In this document: positions 12,984 to 24,500 of the stretch, in pieces
Layout of the letters: every line of letters begins with the position of its first letter
Numbering within the stretch: position 1 is the stretch's first letter
NCBI GenBank assembly: GCA_029582265.1
Contig: CM055819.1
Coordinates: forward strand, 29,303,164-29,367,163
Source of the DNA: Zoroaster sp. YZ-2022
Lineage: Eukaryota > Echinodermata > Asteroidea > Forcipulatida > Zoroasteridae
DNA: 64,000 bases
Reading direction: 5' to 3'
Translations under genes and position numbers: made by a program
The notes under the pieces: generated by a model
Database searches by the model: none
The model's input: only the letters and a program-made list of their open reading frames with translations
What the model was told of the DNA's origin: nothing

Positions 12984-13162
12984 CCCGGCGGTATGCGCGC
13001 TCATCCTGTTTTGGTTTTGACATGACATAACAGGTCACATGGTCTCATTGATCACCATAATCACCATAATCACTATAATAGAGATCAGTGCATTGTCTAT
13101 AGACGATGTGACCTGTGACGAAACATCTAAACTAAAACAGGATGCGCACGTATACTGCCAGG
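12984..13162. mobile_element. Hairpin MITE
   Basis: The left arm CCCGGCGGTATGCGCGCTCA, then TCCTGTTTT and CAGGTCACAT, is matched in inverted orientation on the right by ATGTGACCTG, AAAACAGGA, TGCGCACGTATACTGCCAGG. The arms are about 85 bp and diverged. No target duplication is clear. Confidence 0.65.
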
Positions 13163-13210
13163 CAAAAATGTGCCGTTTTGGTTAAGGCATGTGAAGTCCC
13201 AGGACACGAA

Positions 13211-13775
13211 AGCCGTGTTCGCACTGGACTTTTTTGGGGGAAGGTTTTACCAAGACGATGGTAAAATGAAAAATGGTCAAATGTAACCTCTGTCCGCACT
13301 TGGACTTTCGACACGGGAAAATTTTACCGAGACTGTGGTAGAAGTAACCGAGCTGTCAGTATAATGACTCATGAGGGCGCTTTGCGTGACCTTTCTACGT
13401 TGACCCGATTGACCCAACAACGCACAGAAAACTTGCTACACATGTACATGCATTAAATGCGCCCGGCCCGCCCCCACCGCGCGGTGAAACAATGCAAAGC
13501 GCATGCGTGGTGTCCCCGTGTAGCACGACCTTGCGCTCGGGCCGGATGTACGCTTTCCTGAGCCGCTTTTACCGACCCGCACTGGACTTATCGTCTCGGG
13601 AAAAGTTACGTGGTTAGTTTTCCTGGGCAGCAGGTGGCCAGTAGAAGTAACCGCTGGACTCAGGAAAAGTAACTGAGAGGAAAATGTCCCAGGCTGTCCG
13701 CACTGGACTTAAAATGGGAAAAGTACCCATCGTCTCGGTAAGTTTTACCAAAAAAAGTCCAGTGCGAACACGGCT
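13211..13775. mobile_element. 565-bp MITE with CCGCACTGGACTT subterminal repeats
   Basis: AGCCGTGTTCGCACTGGACT at 13211 is repeated in perfect inversion at the right end, 13756-13775. Internal CGCACTGGACTT-type motifs recur near 13292, 13577 and 13698. The target duplication was not resolved. No ORF belongs to it. Confidence 0.85.
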
Positions 13776-14084
13776 ATAGTCTATGGTACATGTATATCCA
13801 GTAATGTCCAAAAACTGAAGTTTTCTCATTCACTTTTGCATGAAGAATGAAATGGTCTTCATTAGGACTTTTTTGATTTTTCTTTTATGCAGTTTTGAAG
13901 ATCCATCAAGTTAATTGAACCCTTTCTATAAAGGTGCCTCGCCTGTGTTTCGCTATTTACAGGCAGTTTTCTGATATTTCATTTTTTCATTGTAACACTG
14001 CTGTTTTTACTCGAGAAAATGTGAAATATTTCACTTCAAAATAGTTGTTTTCCTTTCTAAAAGGATATTATAAATGTTTGTATG

Positions 14085-14472
14085 TAGGGCTGTGCGTTTT
14101 CGGATATTTTTGGAACCGGATACCCGAAATCAGGAAACTTCGGATACCCGGATACCCGTTTTCATTTTTGTTGAAAACATGCCTCCGGTGGTGCACAAAT
14201 ACATGTACTGTAAATGGTAACAAATTGACTTTTATAATACAGAGGATACCATACTATCAATCCTTTCTTTATTGGAGTGTAATCTCTTGAATTTAAAGAT
14301 AATTGTCTGTACAAGTGCATTGTTCAAGAGTCACAGATTTCTGTTTGCACCGCTCAAATGTTAAGTCCGAATTTTAAGAAGTCGTTTACGGGTAATTGGA
14401 ACCGAAAAATGGAACCAGGTAATGACCGTTTCGGTCGGGTACCCGGATACCCAGATACCCAGCACAGCCCTA
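14085..14472. mobile_element. hAT-like 388-bp MITE
   Basis: TAGGGCTGTGC opens the element and GCACAGCCCTA closes it. TTTGTATG precedes (14077-14084) and TTTGTATA follows (14473-14480), a 7/8-bp target duplication. GGATACCCG-type repeats lie just inside both ends. An 8-bp duplication with a (T)AGGGCTG terminus is typical of hAT elements. Confidence 0.82.
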
Positions 14473-14779
14473 TTTGTATAAACAGATTTTGGTAGAGTTG
14501 CACTGACAATACATATAACATGTTCAAAAGTATTTTCACCAAGTCCACTTTTCCTAATTTTTATAAAATAAATTTCGGTAATTAAAGTCGAATTTAACAT
14601 TGCAGAAACATTGCAATAAAATGATAATTTCTTTCATAAAAATTATGAAATTTAAAGATTTTCAATAAAATGAAAATTGATTTCATAAAAATTAGGAAAA
14701 GTGGACTTATGATTAAGTCAAAATACATTTGAACATGTTATATATAGATTTACCTCAGCCATGGTGGTAGATGTAGAAG

Positions 14780-15280
14780 AGTTACTATTGGATTCTTGAT
14801 TTTACCTCCTTTCTACATCGGAGAGAAAACAAATTCACTAGGATTAGAACTGCACTTCATTTGTAGTGTAAGGCAACAAAAATGGGCTAATAAATCTAAT
14901 AAAAAAATCCTTTATGAGATGATCAAGGACAATTCTTTCACATATTTGCAGTTATCTAAAGTTAAGGTTGGAACACAATTACATCATTGGATTCTTGTTT
15001 TTGCCTACTTTCTACATCGGAGAGAAAAAAACACTAGGATTAGAACTGCACTTCATTTGTAGTTTAAGGCAACAAAAATGGGTTGAATTGTGCTTATCGA
15101 AAGTTATGGTGGGCGGCAAGCAATAATAATTTACCCTTTATTGTCATGGTTTACATTGACACCCCTAAAATAATATACTGATTTTGAAAAAAAAAATCCT
15201 GTTTATGAGATGATCAAGGACAGATCTTGAACATAATTTCAGTTTTCTAAAGTTAAGGTTGGAACACAATTATGACAAAG
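14780..15280. repeat. Two-copy local duplication (~210 bp unit)
   Basis: CTTTCTACATCGGAGAGAAA, GATTAGAACTGCACTTCATT, GAGATGATCAAGGACA and AAGTTAAGGTTGGAACACAA occur in the same order twice. The second copy is longer because of an inserted segment near 15080-15180. No coding content. Confidence 0.8.
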
Positions 15281-16230
15281 ACATCATGCCAAATACCGTT
15301 CTGTGTGATTGCAGCCTTCAGTTAAGGACCACGCGGCAACCCGGAACACAATGCAGGAAAAAAGACTAATACATAAATTAGTCATTATGCTGGAGGTTTA
15401 TGAATAATTCAGAAGTAGCGTCCTCGGAACAGACTGGTAAAGCATTCACCACTCGAGCAGTGTCTATTTTCGGGTATTGTGGTCCGGGTTGCCACATGCA
15501 TCTTGACTGTTAAAGCCTAGTGTGACTGCCGAGTTGAACCACAGAGAAAACAAATTTCCTCTGTAAGCTATGACGGACATCCATGCAGCTTTTGTGAATG
15601 TGACAATTACTGTTATTGGTCGCATAACTGCAGCGCGTTACCCATCCGCGTCCCTTCTGTGCACAAGCATTGTGGTTTGTTATTTTTTGCTACGTCAGAC
15701 TGGGTTACCACTAAAGCCTTGTATAGATGGGTGAATCATCTAAACTAAAAAGTTTTCTTTTCTAAATGTACAAGCGGAAGGGTTATGATTGCCTCGTCAC
15801 TATTTTCCTTTTTTTTAAAATATTTGTTGGCACAAATACATGTAAACTGATGCTCAGTAAATATAGCCAATTAATTTTTTTTTACCCTGAAGAGGCTTCA
15901 CTTTAAATCCCTCAACAGGCCACAGGTTGGCCACCATTGATCTAAAATATAAAAATTCAGTACAGCAAAATATCAGTTTATAAGCCCACTTCTATTTCTT
16001 GCTTCTGTTCTCAACCCCAGGTCAAATTTGGTTTGCTTCATTTTGAAATTATATTTTCATTGTTGCGCACACCCGTTATGCCCGCAATTTATACATAAAT
16101 ACAAATAAAAATTACTAGATAAAAGTACTAAAAAGTAAAAAGGCAAACTGACCTTGAGTGGTAAATCCTTTGCTAATTGAAAACAAGACTAAGTCCAAGA
16201 CTACCTGTAGTATATGCAGTCAGAGCTACA
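15281..16230. other. Unassigned sequence
   Basis: No gene or repeat family was recognised. Confidence 0.4.
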
Positions 16231-16254
16231 TGTATGCCTTGCCAATATCTGGGT

Positions 16255-16948
16255 GTTGTCTCTGAAATGTGTACAAGTAGTGTGTCGAATAGTGCTACCA
16301 ACTTCTGTGTAGTCGCATATCCATGAAATGTTTCAAAGGAAGTGAAGAGGATTAGACGGGCTCTTTTATCTGGGCGATGTCTCTGAAATGTGTACAAGTA
16401 GTGTGTCAAAGAGTGCTACTGTAAGCTGACATCTTGTATATTTTACACTGAGGGCCACTGACCACATGTGGGTCGTAAATAATTTTCGACCTCCAGACTG
16501 ACATCACCTAGACCCATTTAATTATCACTTAGGCCTCCCCTTAATTATAATATAAACAAAATACCTCCACACAGTTGTAAGTGACCAGATCCCATTATTA
16601 GTATATACATGTTATTTTTAGATTAAAAAAACTCAGTTCGTCTCTAATTGCTCTCTCTTCTGACACCTCTCTCTCCCTCTCTCTCTGCTGTACTGCTAGT
16701 CTTGTGACCCTATACAGTCAGTATTGAGTATGAGAATAGATTTTGTACTTCTTGTTATAGCCACAGACAAATAAATAAAATATTCGTTCGGCCCAAGAAG
16801 CTTCTCTTGTAAGTGCACATGTCATTTCTTCATCGTGTAGCACCCCTCTTATTCAAGTGTTACACTACCAACTTCTGTGTAGTCGCATATCCATGAAATG
16901 TTTCAAAAGAGGAAGTGAAGAGGATGAGACGGGCTCTTTTATACTTTT
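16255..16948. repeat. Local duplication interrupted by the solo LTR
   Basis: CTCTGAAATGTGTACAAGTAGTGTGTC occurs at about 16260 and 16380 in near-identical form. ACCAACTTCTGTGTAGTCGC through GACGGGCTCTTTTAT occurs at 16295-16373 and 16866-16943. The second copy was the LTR target. Confidence 0.8.
16420..16864 (+). mobile_element. Solo LTR, 445 bp
   Basis: The segment starts TGTAA and ends TTACA (TG..CA with perfect 5-bp inverted ends) and is flanked by CTAC on both sides (16416-16419 and 16865-16868). A local duplicate at 16281-16320 has the uninterrupted sequence GTGCTACCAACTTCTGTGTA, which proves the insertion boundaries. An AATAAAATA signal at about 16771 fits an LTR polyadenylation site, and the orientation is inferred from it. 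A 4-bp duplication is usual for gypsy or BEL elements. Confidence 0.88.
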
Positions 16949-17685
16949 TTTGTTGTTCATGACCCAAAATGTCCTACGGTGTATGTTCATTGGTGTGTTA
17001 CAACGTCAGGGATCCTGACACTGTTGATTGACAGTTGACTGATGACGTACATGTACATGTATATGGGTGTTGCCAAAATGTTTGTAGTGAATTTCATTGT
17101 TCCATGTATTTACAGTAAAGAGTGTCCATTGTTAAGCAATACATGCATACGTGTACCTTGAACTTTTGACAGTAAGTTGCCAAGGGTCTTGTACATGTTG
17201 GGAAGCAAAACAAATTCCCTTCAAACTGTATATTACAGTGTATAGGGACAGCATTTGGAGACGGTTTCTAAAACTTTGACAATCACTTTATCTATCACTT
17301 TATTCATTTTGTGTTTGATTCCAGTAACACGTATTGTGATTCTATGTATTTGAATATTTCATATTTAATTAGATATGAGCATAACAAATGGGCATTATGG
17401 ACATTACGCTCAATGGACATGGGTTTTACGATCAACACAATCCTTCGGGAAAACTCTGTGAACTTTTTATGCAGTTATGCAAATATCATACAGTCAAGTT
17501 GCATTAGGAACTCGTGTCCGGAATTGTCTGAATTCAAAACTGGGAGGTCAGAGGAGGACATGACCATTTTGAGTGAATTTGTGTATGTCCAAAAAATTTT
17601 GTTACTATTTCTCCCTCATAAGGGTATATTGCTGAAACTGATATATTTTTGTTACGTGTGCAGTCCCTTTGTTTAAATACGTATG
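16949..17685. other. Unassigned sequence upstream of LINE fragment
   Basis: An open frame at 17311-17676 has no family features and no coding-like context, so it is not called as a gene. Confidence 0.35.
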
Positions 17686-17689
17686 TTCT

Positions 17690-18267
17690 TGCCTCAATCA
17701 CTGAAGCAGAAATTGCCATTGTTATTCTTCAACTCCCTTCTGGGAAAGCCCCTAGTTTTGATGGATTAAGTTCTTCAGTTACAAAAGAATCCAGGAATGC
17801 TTTTATAGTGAAGCCACTGACACTGTTTAACCAGTCATTTACAGGGATTTTCCCCCGACAGTTTAAAAATAGGTCACGTTGTACCCATATATAAAACTGG
17901 TAGCAAACACGATTTTAGTAATTACAGACCTATTTCGATATTACCTGTGTTATCTAAAGTATTTGAAAAATTTGTTTATACTCATTTAATTTGCTTCATA
18001 AATAAGTATGGGTTGTTATCAGAATCGCAATATGGATTCAGAGCACAACGCTCCACTGAGTTAGCAATTACGAGTGTACCTAATAAAATTATTAATGCCA
18101 TTGAAAACAAGCAAATATCAATCAGTGGTATTTTCCTGGACCTCTCCAAGGCTTTTGATACTGTTAATCATGACGTACGTCTTCATAAATTGGAACATAT
18201 TGGTGTTCGCGGAATAGCCTTGGACTGGTTCAGGAGTTACTTATCATATATTGTCAACTATACTTAA
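17690..18267 (+). pseudogene. RT fragment of a second LINE family
   Basis: Two overlapping frames give LPSGKAPSFDGL, then NYRPISILPVLSKVFEK, QYGFRAQRSTELAI, FLDLSKAFDTVNHD and ALDWFRSYLS, the N-terminal half of a LINE reverse transcriptase. A frameshift lies near 17870. The fragment stops before the catalytic YxDD box, and there is no endonuclease, so it is dead at both ends. The FLDLSKAFDTVNH wording differs from the LINE at 0.6-3.1 kb, so it is another family (CR1/Jockey-like). It ends about 300 bp before exon 1 of the glycosidase-like gene, on the same strand. Confidence 0.85.
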
Positions 18268-18579
18268 TATTAATAATCTGTAGTGTACTATTGTACTCAA
18301 TATGGATTAAGTTGTTGCCAACATGGAAATAAATGTGTGACATTGTATCGTCACAACTGAATTTTTTTTAAATTTATTTTTAAATTTTTACTACAGTATT
18401 TATTGTTTAGTCATTGGTAGAATCATAAACAAAATGACATCCTAAGATCAGAAGATATCAAATTAAAAAGAAATTATTATTCCTTCCATGTAGATTAGAT
18501 CTCATCAAAGCACCATACCCTACAACCAAAAGCAAGAAATACAAGCCGTATTCCCTTCATCAGTGTAGACATAACTTCT

Positions 18580-21500
18580 ATGAACTCGGCTGATATACTC
18601 TCCATTCAAGCAATGTCATTGGTTATCTTTATCATCTTAAGTTCTCTGACTTCATCTCTGTGCTCCATTGCTGAAAGTAGACAGAAACTCCACAAAAAGG
18701 TTGGTTTTTGTTTTTAGTTTTAAATGAAAAACCCCAACCCTCCCAAATACTCAAATCCTCTTTGCTAAAGTGCAGGATTTTGAAGGATTGAGGTTACATG
18801 CAACATGCTCTTTGCTAAAGTGAAGGACTTGGGAGGATTGAGGTTATTAGGCATACTAGCCTTTCCATGGTACATGTACATCCATGTTTGTTGTAGTGAT
18901 TGCAAGGTCAGTGCTTGGGTCAGTGGACACTGTTTATTGCTCCATGTATGCAGGGAGGGTCCCTGGCCATGTACATGTATCACATATTAGGAACACATGT
19001 GTGCATGTACTTGGTTTACTACTAAAGGATTTTGGAGGATTTAGGTTATGTGTAAGCAAATGGGCCTAGGGAGTTAGGGTTAAAGAAAAAATTTGCCTTA
19101 CTGAGATAGATCACCAGCACCGGGGTTGAAATGTGAGTCCACTTAACACATTTACCATTTGTAGTTGCAGTACATCAGAATATGCAGATGTGTCTCGGAA
19201 CATGTTTTCCTCATTTTGTCACTTAAATCTTGTACATGTATTTAAAGGTACAACATTTGTCATAACTGGATTATCAAACTGACAAATTAATATGTGAAAA
19301 TTTACTTGGTGTATAATAAGTAAAAAGATCAATGATCCTGATTTGTTTTCCTAAAATGCTATTACTTTGAGAACAAAAATTCAATATAAATTTACAAAAA
19401 AAGTTTCTGTCCAGCAGCAAGTTTTTGTGAAACGTGAGCCCCTATTGTGATGCAATTTTCACAGGTTTAATAGTTGTACATGATATATATCTTTAAATCT
19501 GCAGAGTTGAATGAATGAACGTTACCAAAAAAAAACCAATGCTGTACCTTCCCTTCAACCTAAAAATAAAATATGATTATATGCAAATGAATGGTTCATT
19601 TTGTAATGTTTACAAGGTGTTGGCTGATTTGACAAGCAACAAGCTTACCAGAGAGACCGACGGCAGTTTTGGTCTGTGGTCATTCCATGGGTAAGAAGTT
19701 GATTTGAGTATTGAATGAATCTCATCGATCTGGGTACATCTTCAAAACTTTATTTATTCAGTTGTTTGTCAGAGCAAGAGCGATGCATATCCCTCGGATG
19801 TGCATGTTCCCGGATGTACTATGTACGTGCACAACCTATAGTACATGTGATATGGTTGCACTCATCAAAAGGATATATTCTCATGCTTACTTTCTAAATA
19901 AACACGTGGAGATTCAAAAAACAAAATTTTGCACATACCGCTAAGTTCTTTTTTTTCAAAAAAGAATCTTAAAGAATCTGAATAAATTTTAGCTGCCGAG
20001 AACACCGCAAATTGTTTCACATTATGCAAATTTATGCACTGATGCAGATTAAACCTTATTGCGTGCTTGGGATACAATTTGGTTACATTGAGTAAGACTT
20101 GTAGCTTTGCATGGTGAAGAGGATAAGTAAAGACTATTTGCGGTGACACCGAGGTTACACCTCGACGTTTCAATCAGTATGCTCCGATCTGCAGGAGAAT
20201 GCCGGACTCTGGGAGATGCTGCTGCTTGAGTAGACTGCTGGAGGATTCACGCGAAGACTGGATGCTGGAGGATAAGTGCGTTGTTACATTAATTAGGGTG
20301 ATTTGTATTATCTTCTAACAGGATTGCAGCCAAGAGCCATGCCAATCAGACAGTATTCACCTATAATGCAGATCTACTTGCTCATCATGGATTACATCAT
20401 ATCAGCATTGCTTCTACAGTCTATCCTTATGTGGGTATCACCTCAGATCAAGATCCAATCTTTCAGGTGAAAAGCTTTTCATTATTACAGAAGCATGGAA
20501 GGTGCTTCACATGTATCTGAAACCATCTTGAAGAAAAGTTGAATTAGTTTATAAAAGCTGATTTAGTCCAAAAATTTCAAATCCTTCTCAGCCTCCCATA
20601 TGAAGCCTCCCTCTCGTGTTGCATTTCTACAAGTTTTGGCAGTTTTTGCAACATAGATACAGACCCAAATATAGTGGTACAATTCCAGCAAATGTTAACA
20701 GGATTGCAAATCACCCATCCTGTTCCTCCTACCGCCACCGATTACCGGTGTCATCAGTCAGATGGTGGTTTATTGGGTTACCATCTTCCTCCTACCTGGT
20801 TGCATGAGTCCCGTAGGACCGCGCCACCGATTATCAGTGTCATCAGTGGGATGGTTGTTCATTGGGTTACCCTCTCCCTTCTACCTGGTTTCATGAGTCT
20901 CGTAGGACCACGCCACCGATTACTGGTGTCATCAGTGGGATGGTGGTTCATTGGGTTACCCTCTCCCTCCTTACCTGGTTGCACGAGTCCCGTAGGACCA
21001 CGCCACCGATTACCGGTGTCATCAATGGGATGGTGGTTCATTGGGTTACCCTCTTCCTCCTTACCTGGTTGCATGAGTCTCGTAGGACCACGCCACCGAT
21101 TACCAGTGTCATCAGTGGGATGGTGGTTCATTGGGTTACCCTCTTCCTCCTTAGCTGGTTGCATGAGTCCCGTAGGACCACGCCACCGATTACCGGTGTC
21201 GTCAGTCAGATGGTGGTTCATTGGGTTACCCTCTCCTTCCTTACCTGGTTGCATGAGTCCCGTAGGATCACACCACCGATTACCAGTGTCATCAGTGAGA
21301 TGGTGGTTCATTGGGTTACCCTCTTCCTCCTTACCTGGTTGCATGAGTCTCGTAGGACCACACCACCGATTACCCGTGTCATCACTGAGATGGTGGTTCA
21401 TTGGGTTACCCTCTCCCTCCTTACCTGGTTGCATGAGTCCCGTAGGACCACACCACCGATTACCCGTGTCATCAGTGAGATGGTGGTTCATTGGGTTACC

Positions 21501-24500
21501 CTCTCCCTCCTACCTGGTTGCATGAGTCCCGTAGGACCACGCCACCGATTACCAATGTCATCAGTGAGATGGTGGTTCATTGGGTTTCCCTTTCCTTCAT
21601 ACCTATTAGGTTGGATCCATAACCCGCCTACTCTAGTAGCTGCACTTTAGTGGAAAGTTGCTATAGAGGTCAAAATCAGTCAACTGGCGGTTTTGACTGT
21701 TGACCCAAATGTGCACACTGGGGCATTTTTTACTGGTTTTTACTGTCATTTTGACCACCCTGAATAATACAAGACAATGCTTTTACCAGTCAAAAACGGT
21801 CAACTCATTTTGACCTGTAAATGTACTTACAACACGTAAGGTTTGACAGTGTTTGACTTTTAAGTGCACATCATTTTGACTGATTTTGACCCTTGTAGTA
21901 GGAGGAGGGTTAAATTATAATAACATAATAATAATACACAATTCTTATAAAGCGCACATATCCTAGCAACTACATCAAGGCACTGTACATTATTACCCCT
22001 GCTCATCAGGCGCATAAATCATTCCTGAAACCATCTCGGCTTCCTGGGGAGTATACAGCTCAATTGCTGCCATTTCGGCACATATAGGGCTAATCAAACA
22101 CAACAACCAACTCTGCTGTCACAGGTACCCATTTACCCCCTGGGTGGAGAGAAGCAATTATGGCCAGGATTCGAACCCACATTCTGACGACAATGGCCAT
22201 CAGAACTAAACCGCTTGACCATGGTTGGTTTTTGATCCTGGATTTTTGTTTTGTAATTTCCTGTGGTGGCAGCTGATCACAATTCACGATTTTACATAAC
22301 TTATAGAAAAAGAAGTAACAGAATGATTTTTGTTGATGTTTTGATTTTAGGAATATCTGTTGTTGCAAGCAAAGACAACAGGCATTGATGGATTCCTCCT
22401 AGAATGGGTATGTGTGTCGAAATGTTTATAACTTAACTTTATGCCTGCCTTTTATAACATCCAGATAGCTTGTAAAACTTGAATTATCGTCTGTTGAAAT
22501 AAATAATTTGTACAACCAGCAAAATCGGGGCTCTTTTACAAGACTGATATGATTTGTGACTTGTGTCTCAAACTTGACCTACAAAACTCTGACACTGTGT
22601 TCGAGGACTTAAATAGAAGCTTGCTCTTTACACAATCATTAACTTTCTTCCCTGTACAATGTTTTTGCTTTGCCATTATCCTGTTGGTAAATCGATACGT
22701 AATACGCGTGCGCATTGGTAGTATGTGCATTCTTTTCGCTAGCATACCGTTGTGTGTAATTTAACATTCTCCTGACGAAGATTAGAGCAGGCTCAGGGAC
22801 CCTCATCAATCTCGCCCGGAAAAACCACTGGGTCTCGCCCCGGAAAACAGTGATGAAGCTGCAGTCCTCCAAGGTACCCTCGCCGATCTATGAAGCTGCA
22901 GTCCTCCAATGGACCCTCGCCAATCTATGAAGCTGCAGTCCTCCAAGGGACCCTCGCCGGTCTATGAAGCTGCAGTCCTCCAAGGGACCCTCGCCGATCT
23001 ATGAAGCTGCAGTCCTCCAGGGGACCCTCGCCGGTCTATGAAGCTGCAGTCCTCCAAGGGACCCTCGCCGATCTATGAAGCTGCAGTCCTCCAAGGGACC
23101 CTCGCCAATCTATGAAGCTGCAGTCCTCCAAGGGACCCTCCCCGGTCTATGAAGCTGCAGTCCTCCAAGAGACCCTCGCCAATCTATGAAGCTGCAGTCC
23201 TCCAAGGGACCCTTGCCAATCTATGAAGCTGCAGTCCTCCAAGGGACCCTCGCCAATCTCGCCCGCAAAAACCACTGGGTCATTCTCCGAGTATTATCGT
23301 GAGACTCGCCCGGAAATGAAGCTGCAGTCATCCAAAAACTTTAATTGTTAACTCTCTAATCCATTGACAAAAGAGTGTTCCTGCAGAGCATATAGACCTT
23401 TTGAATTGCCAATTAAGCCTTTCCATTGTGTGGATGGATTATGTATGTGTGAAGTGGGTGTGGTTTATGCTGGAATTACATCACATTTACCAATAGGATA
23501 GCTTGCAAACTTTAATTGTTAACTCCTTAATCCATTGACAAAAGAGTGTTCCTGCAGAGCATATAGACCTTTTGAATTGCCAATTAAGCCTTTCCATTGT
23601 GTGGATGGATTATGTATTGTGAAGTATGTGTGAAGTGGGTGTGGTTTATGCTGGAATTACATCACATTTACCAATAGGATAGCTTGCAGATTTTGTATAT
23701 TTATCATGAGATGCCCCTGCCTTTACTTTAAAAAAAAGTATATCTTATAATAATTTTGATTTTACAGGGATATATGAATCATTCAAGCAACATGGCACTT
23801 CATCAACTTCTAAGACTTGTCAAGAAGCATGGTGCATTTATCATTGGAATAAATTGGTAAGGTTTATACTTCAAGGCAATTCTTAGATAAAACATGTATG
23901 AAATGTTTGTTGTTAAAATTTACTTTAAAAAAAAAAAAAAAATTGACTCTTGGAATATTGGCCTGTGAGATAAATGCTTTTGAAATGTACAATGTCACCA
24001 GTAAAAAATGCTGAATGCAGTGATTTGTGGTTGAATATTTGAATATTTGTCTGCTAATTTCCATTGGTCTACCATAGTCAAGTATGATGATATAATGCGC
24101 AAAAGTCCAACCTTATATCGTCGTGTGCCCGGAAGGACGTAACGAAAGTGTGACCGGCAAAAGGTCATAAGCAATTAATGTGCAAAATTGTGTTTCAAGA
24201 AAACTAAGTCTGAAAGTTTGGTCGTTTTTCTGCTATTTATAAGTCATTGTAGGAAAGTTAAATTCCGCATGGGAATGGAAAAACATGTCTTGGGAGTAAT
24301 TCTAGCAACAAATATATAACACTTATGCCCTACTGTTTTTTCCAAAGGAGCCATTTTTATTGCTTACGACCTTCTGCTGGGACAAAAAGTTGTACTTTGT
24401 GTGCCCGAAAGAAGGTCATAGAGCCTTATGACCTCCCCAGCAGATGACGATATTATGTAACCACTCCAGACCCACAAGGATGCCTTTTTATTTGCAATGG

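Noticed and set aside
20674..21650. Long open frames on both strands (283, 262 and 210 codons)
   Set aside because: They run over the 90-bp tandem repeat, whose length is a multiple of three, so an absence of stops in one unit opens all units. They also lie inside intron 3.
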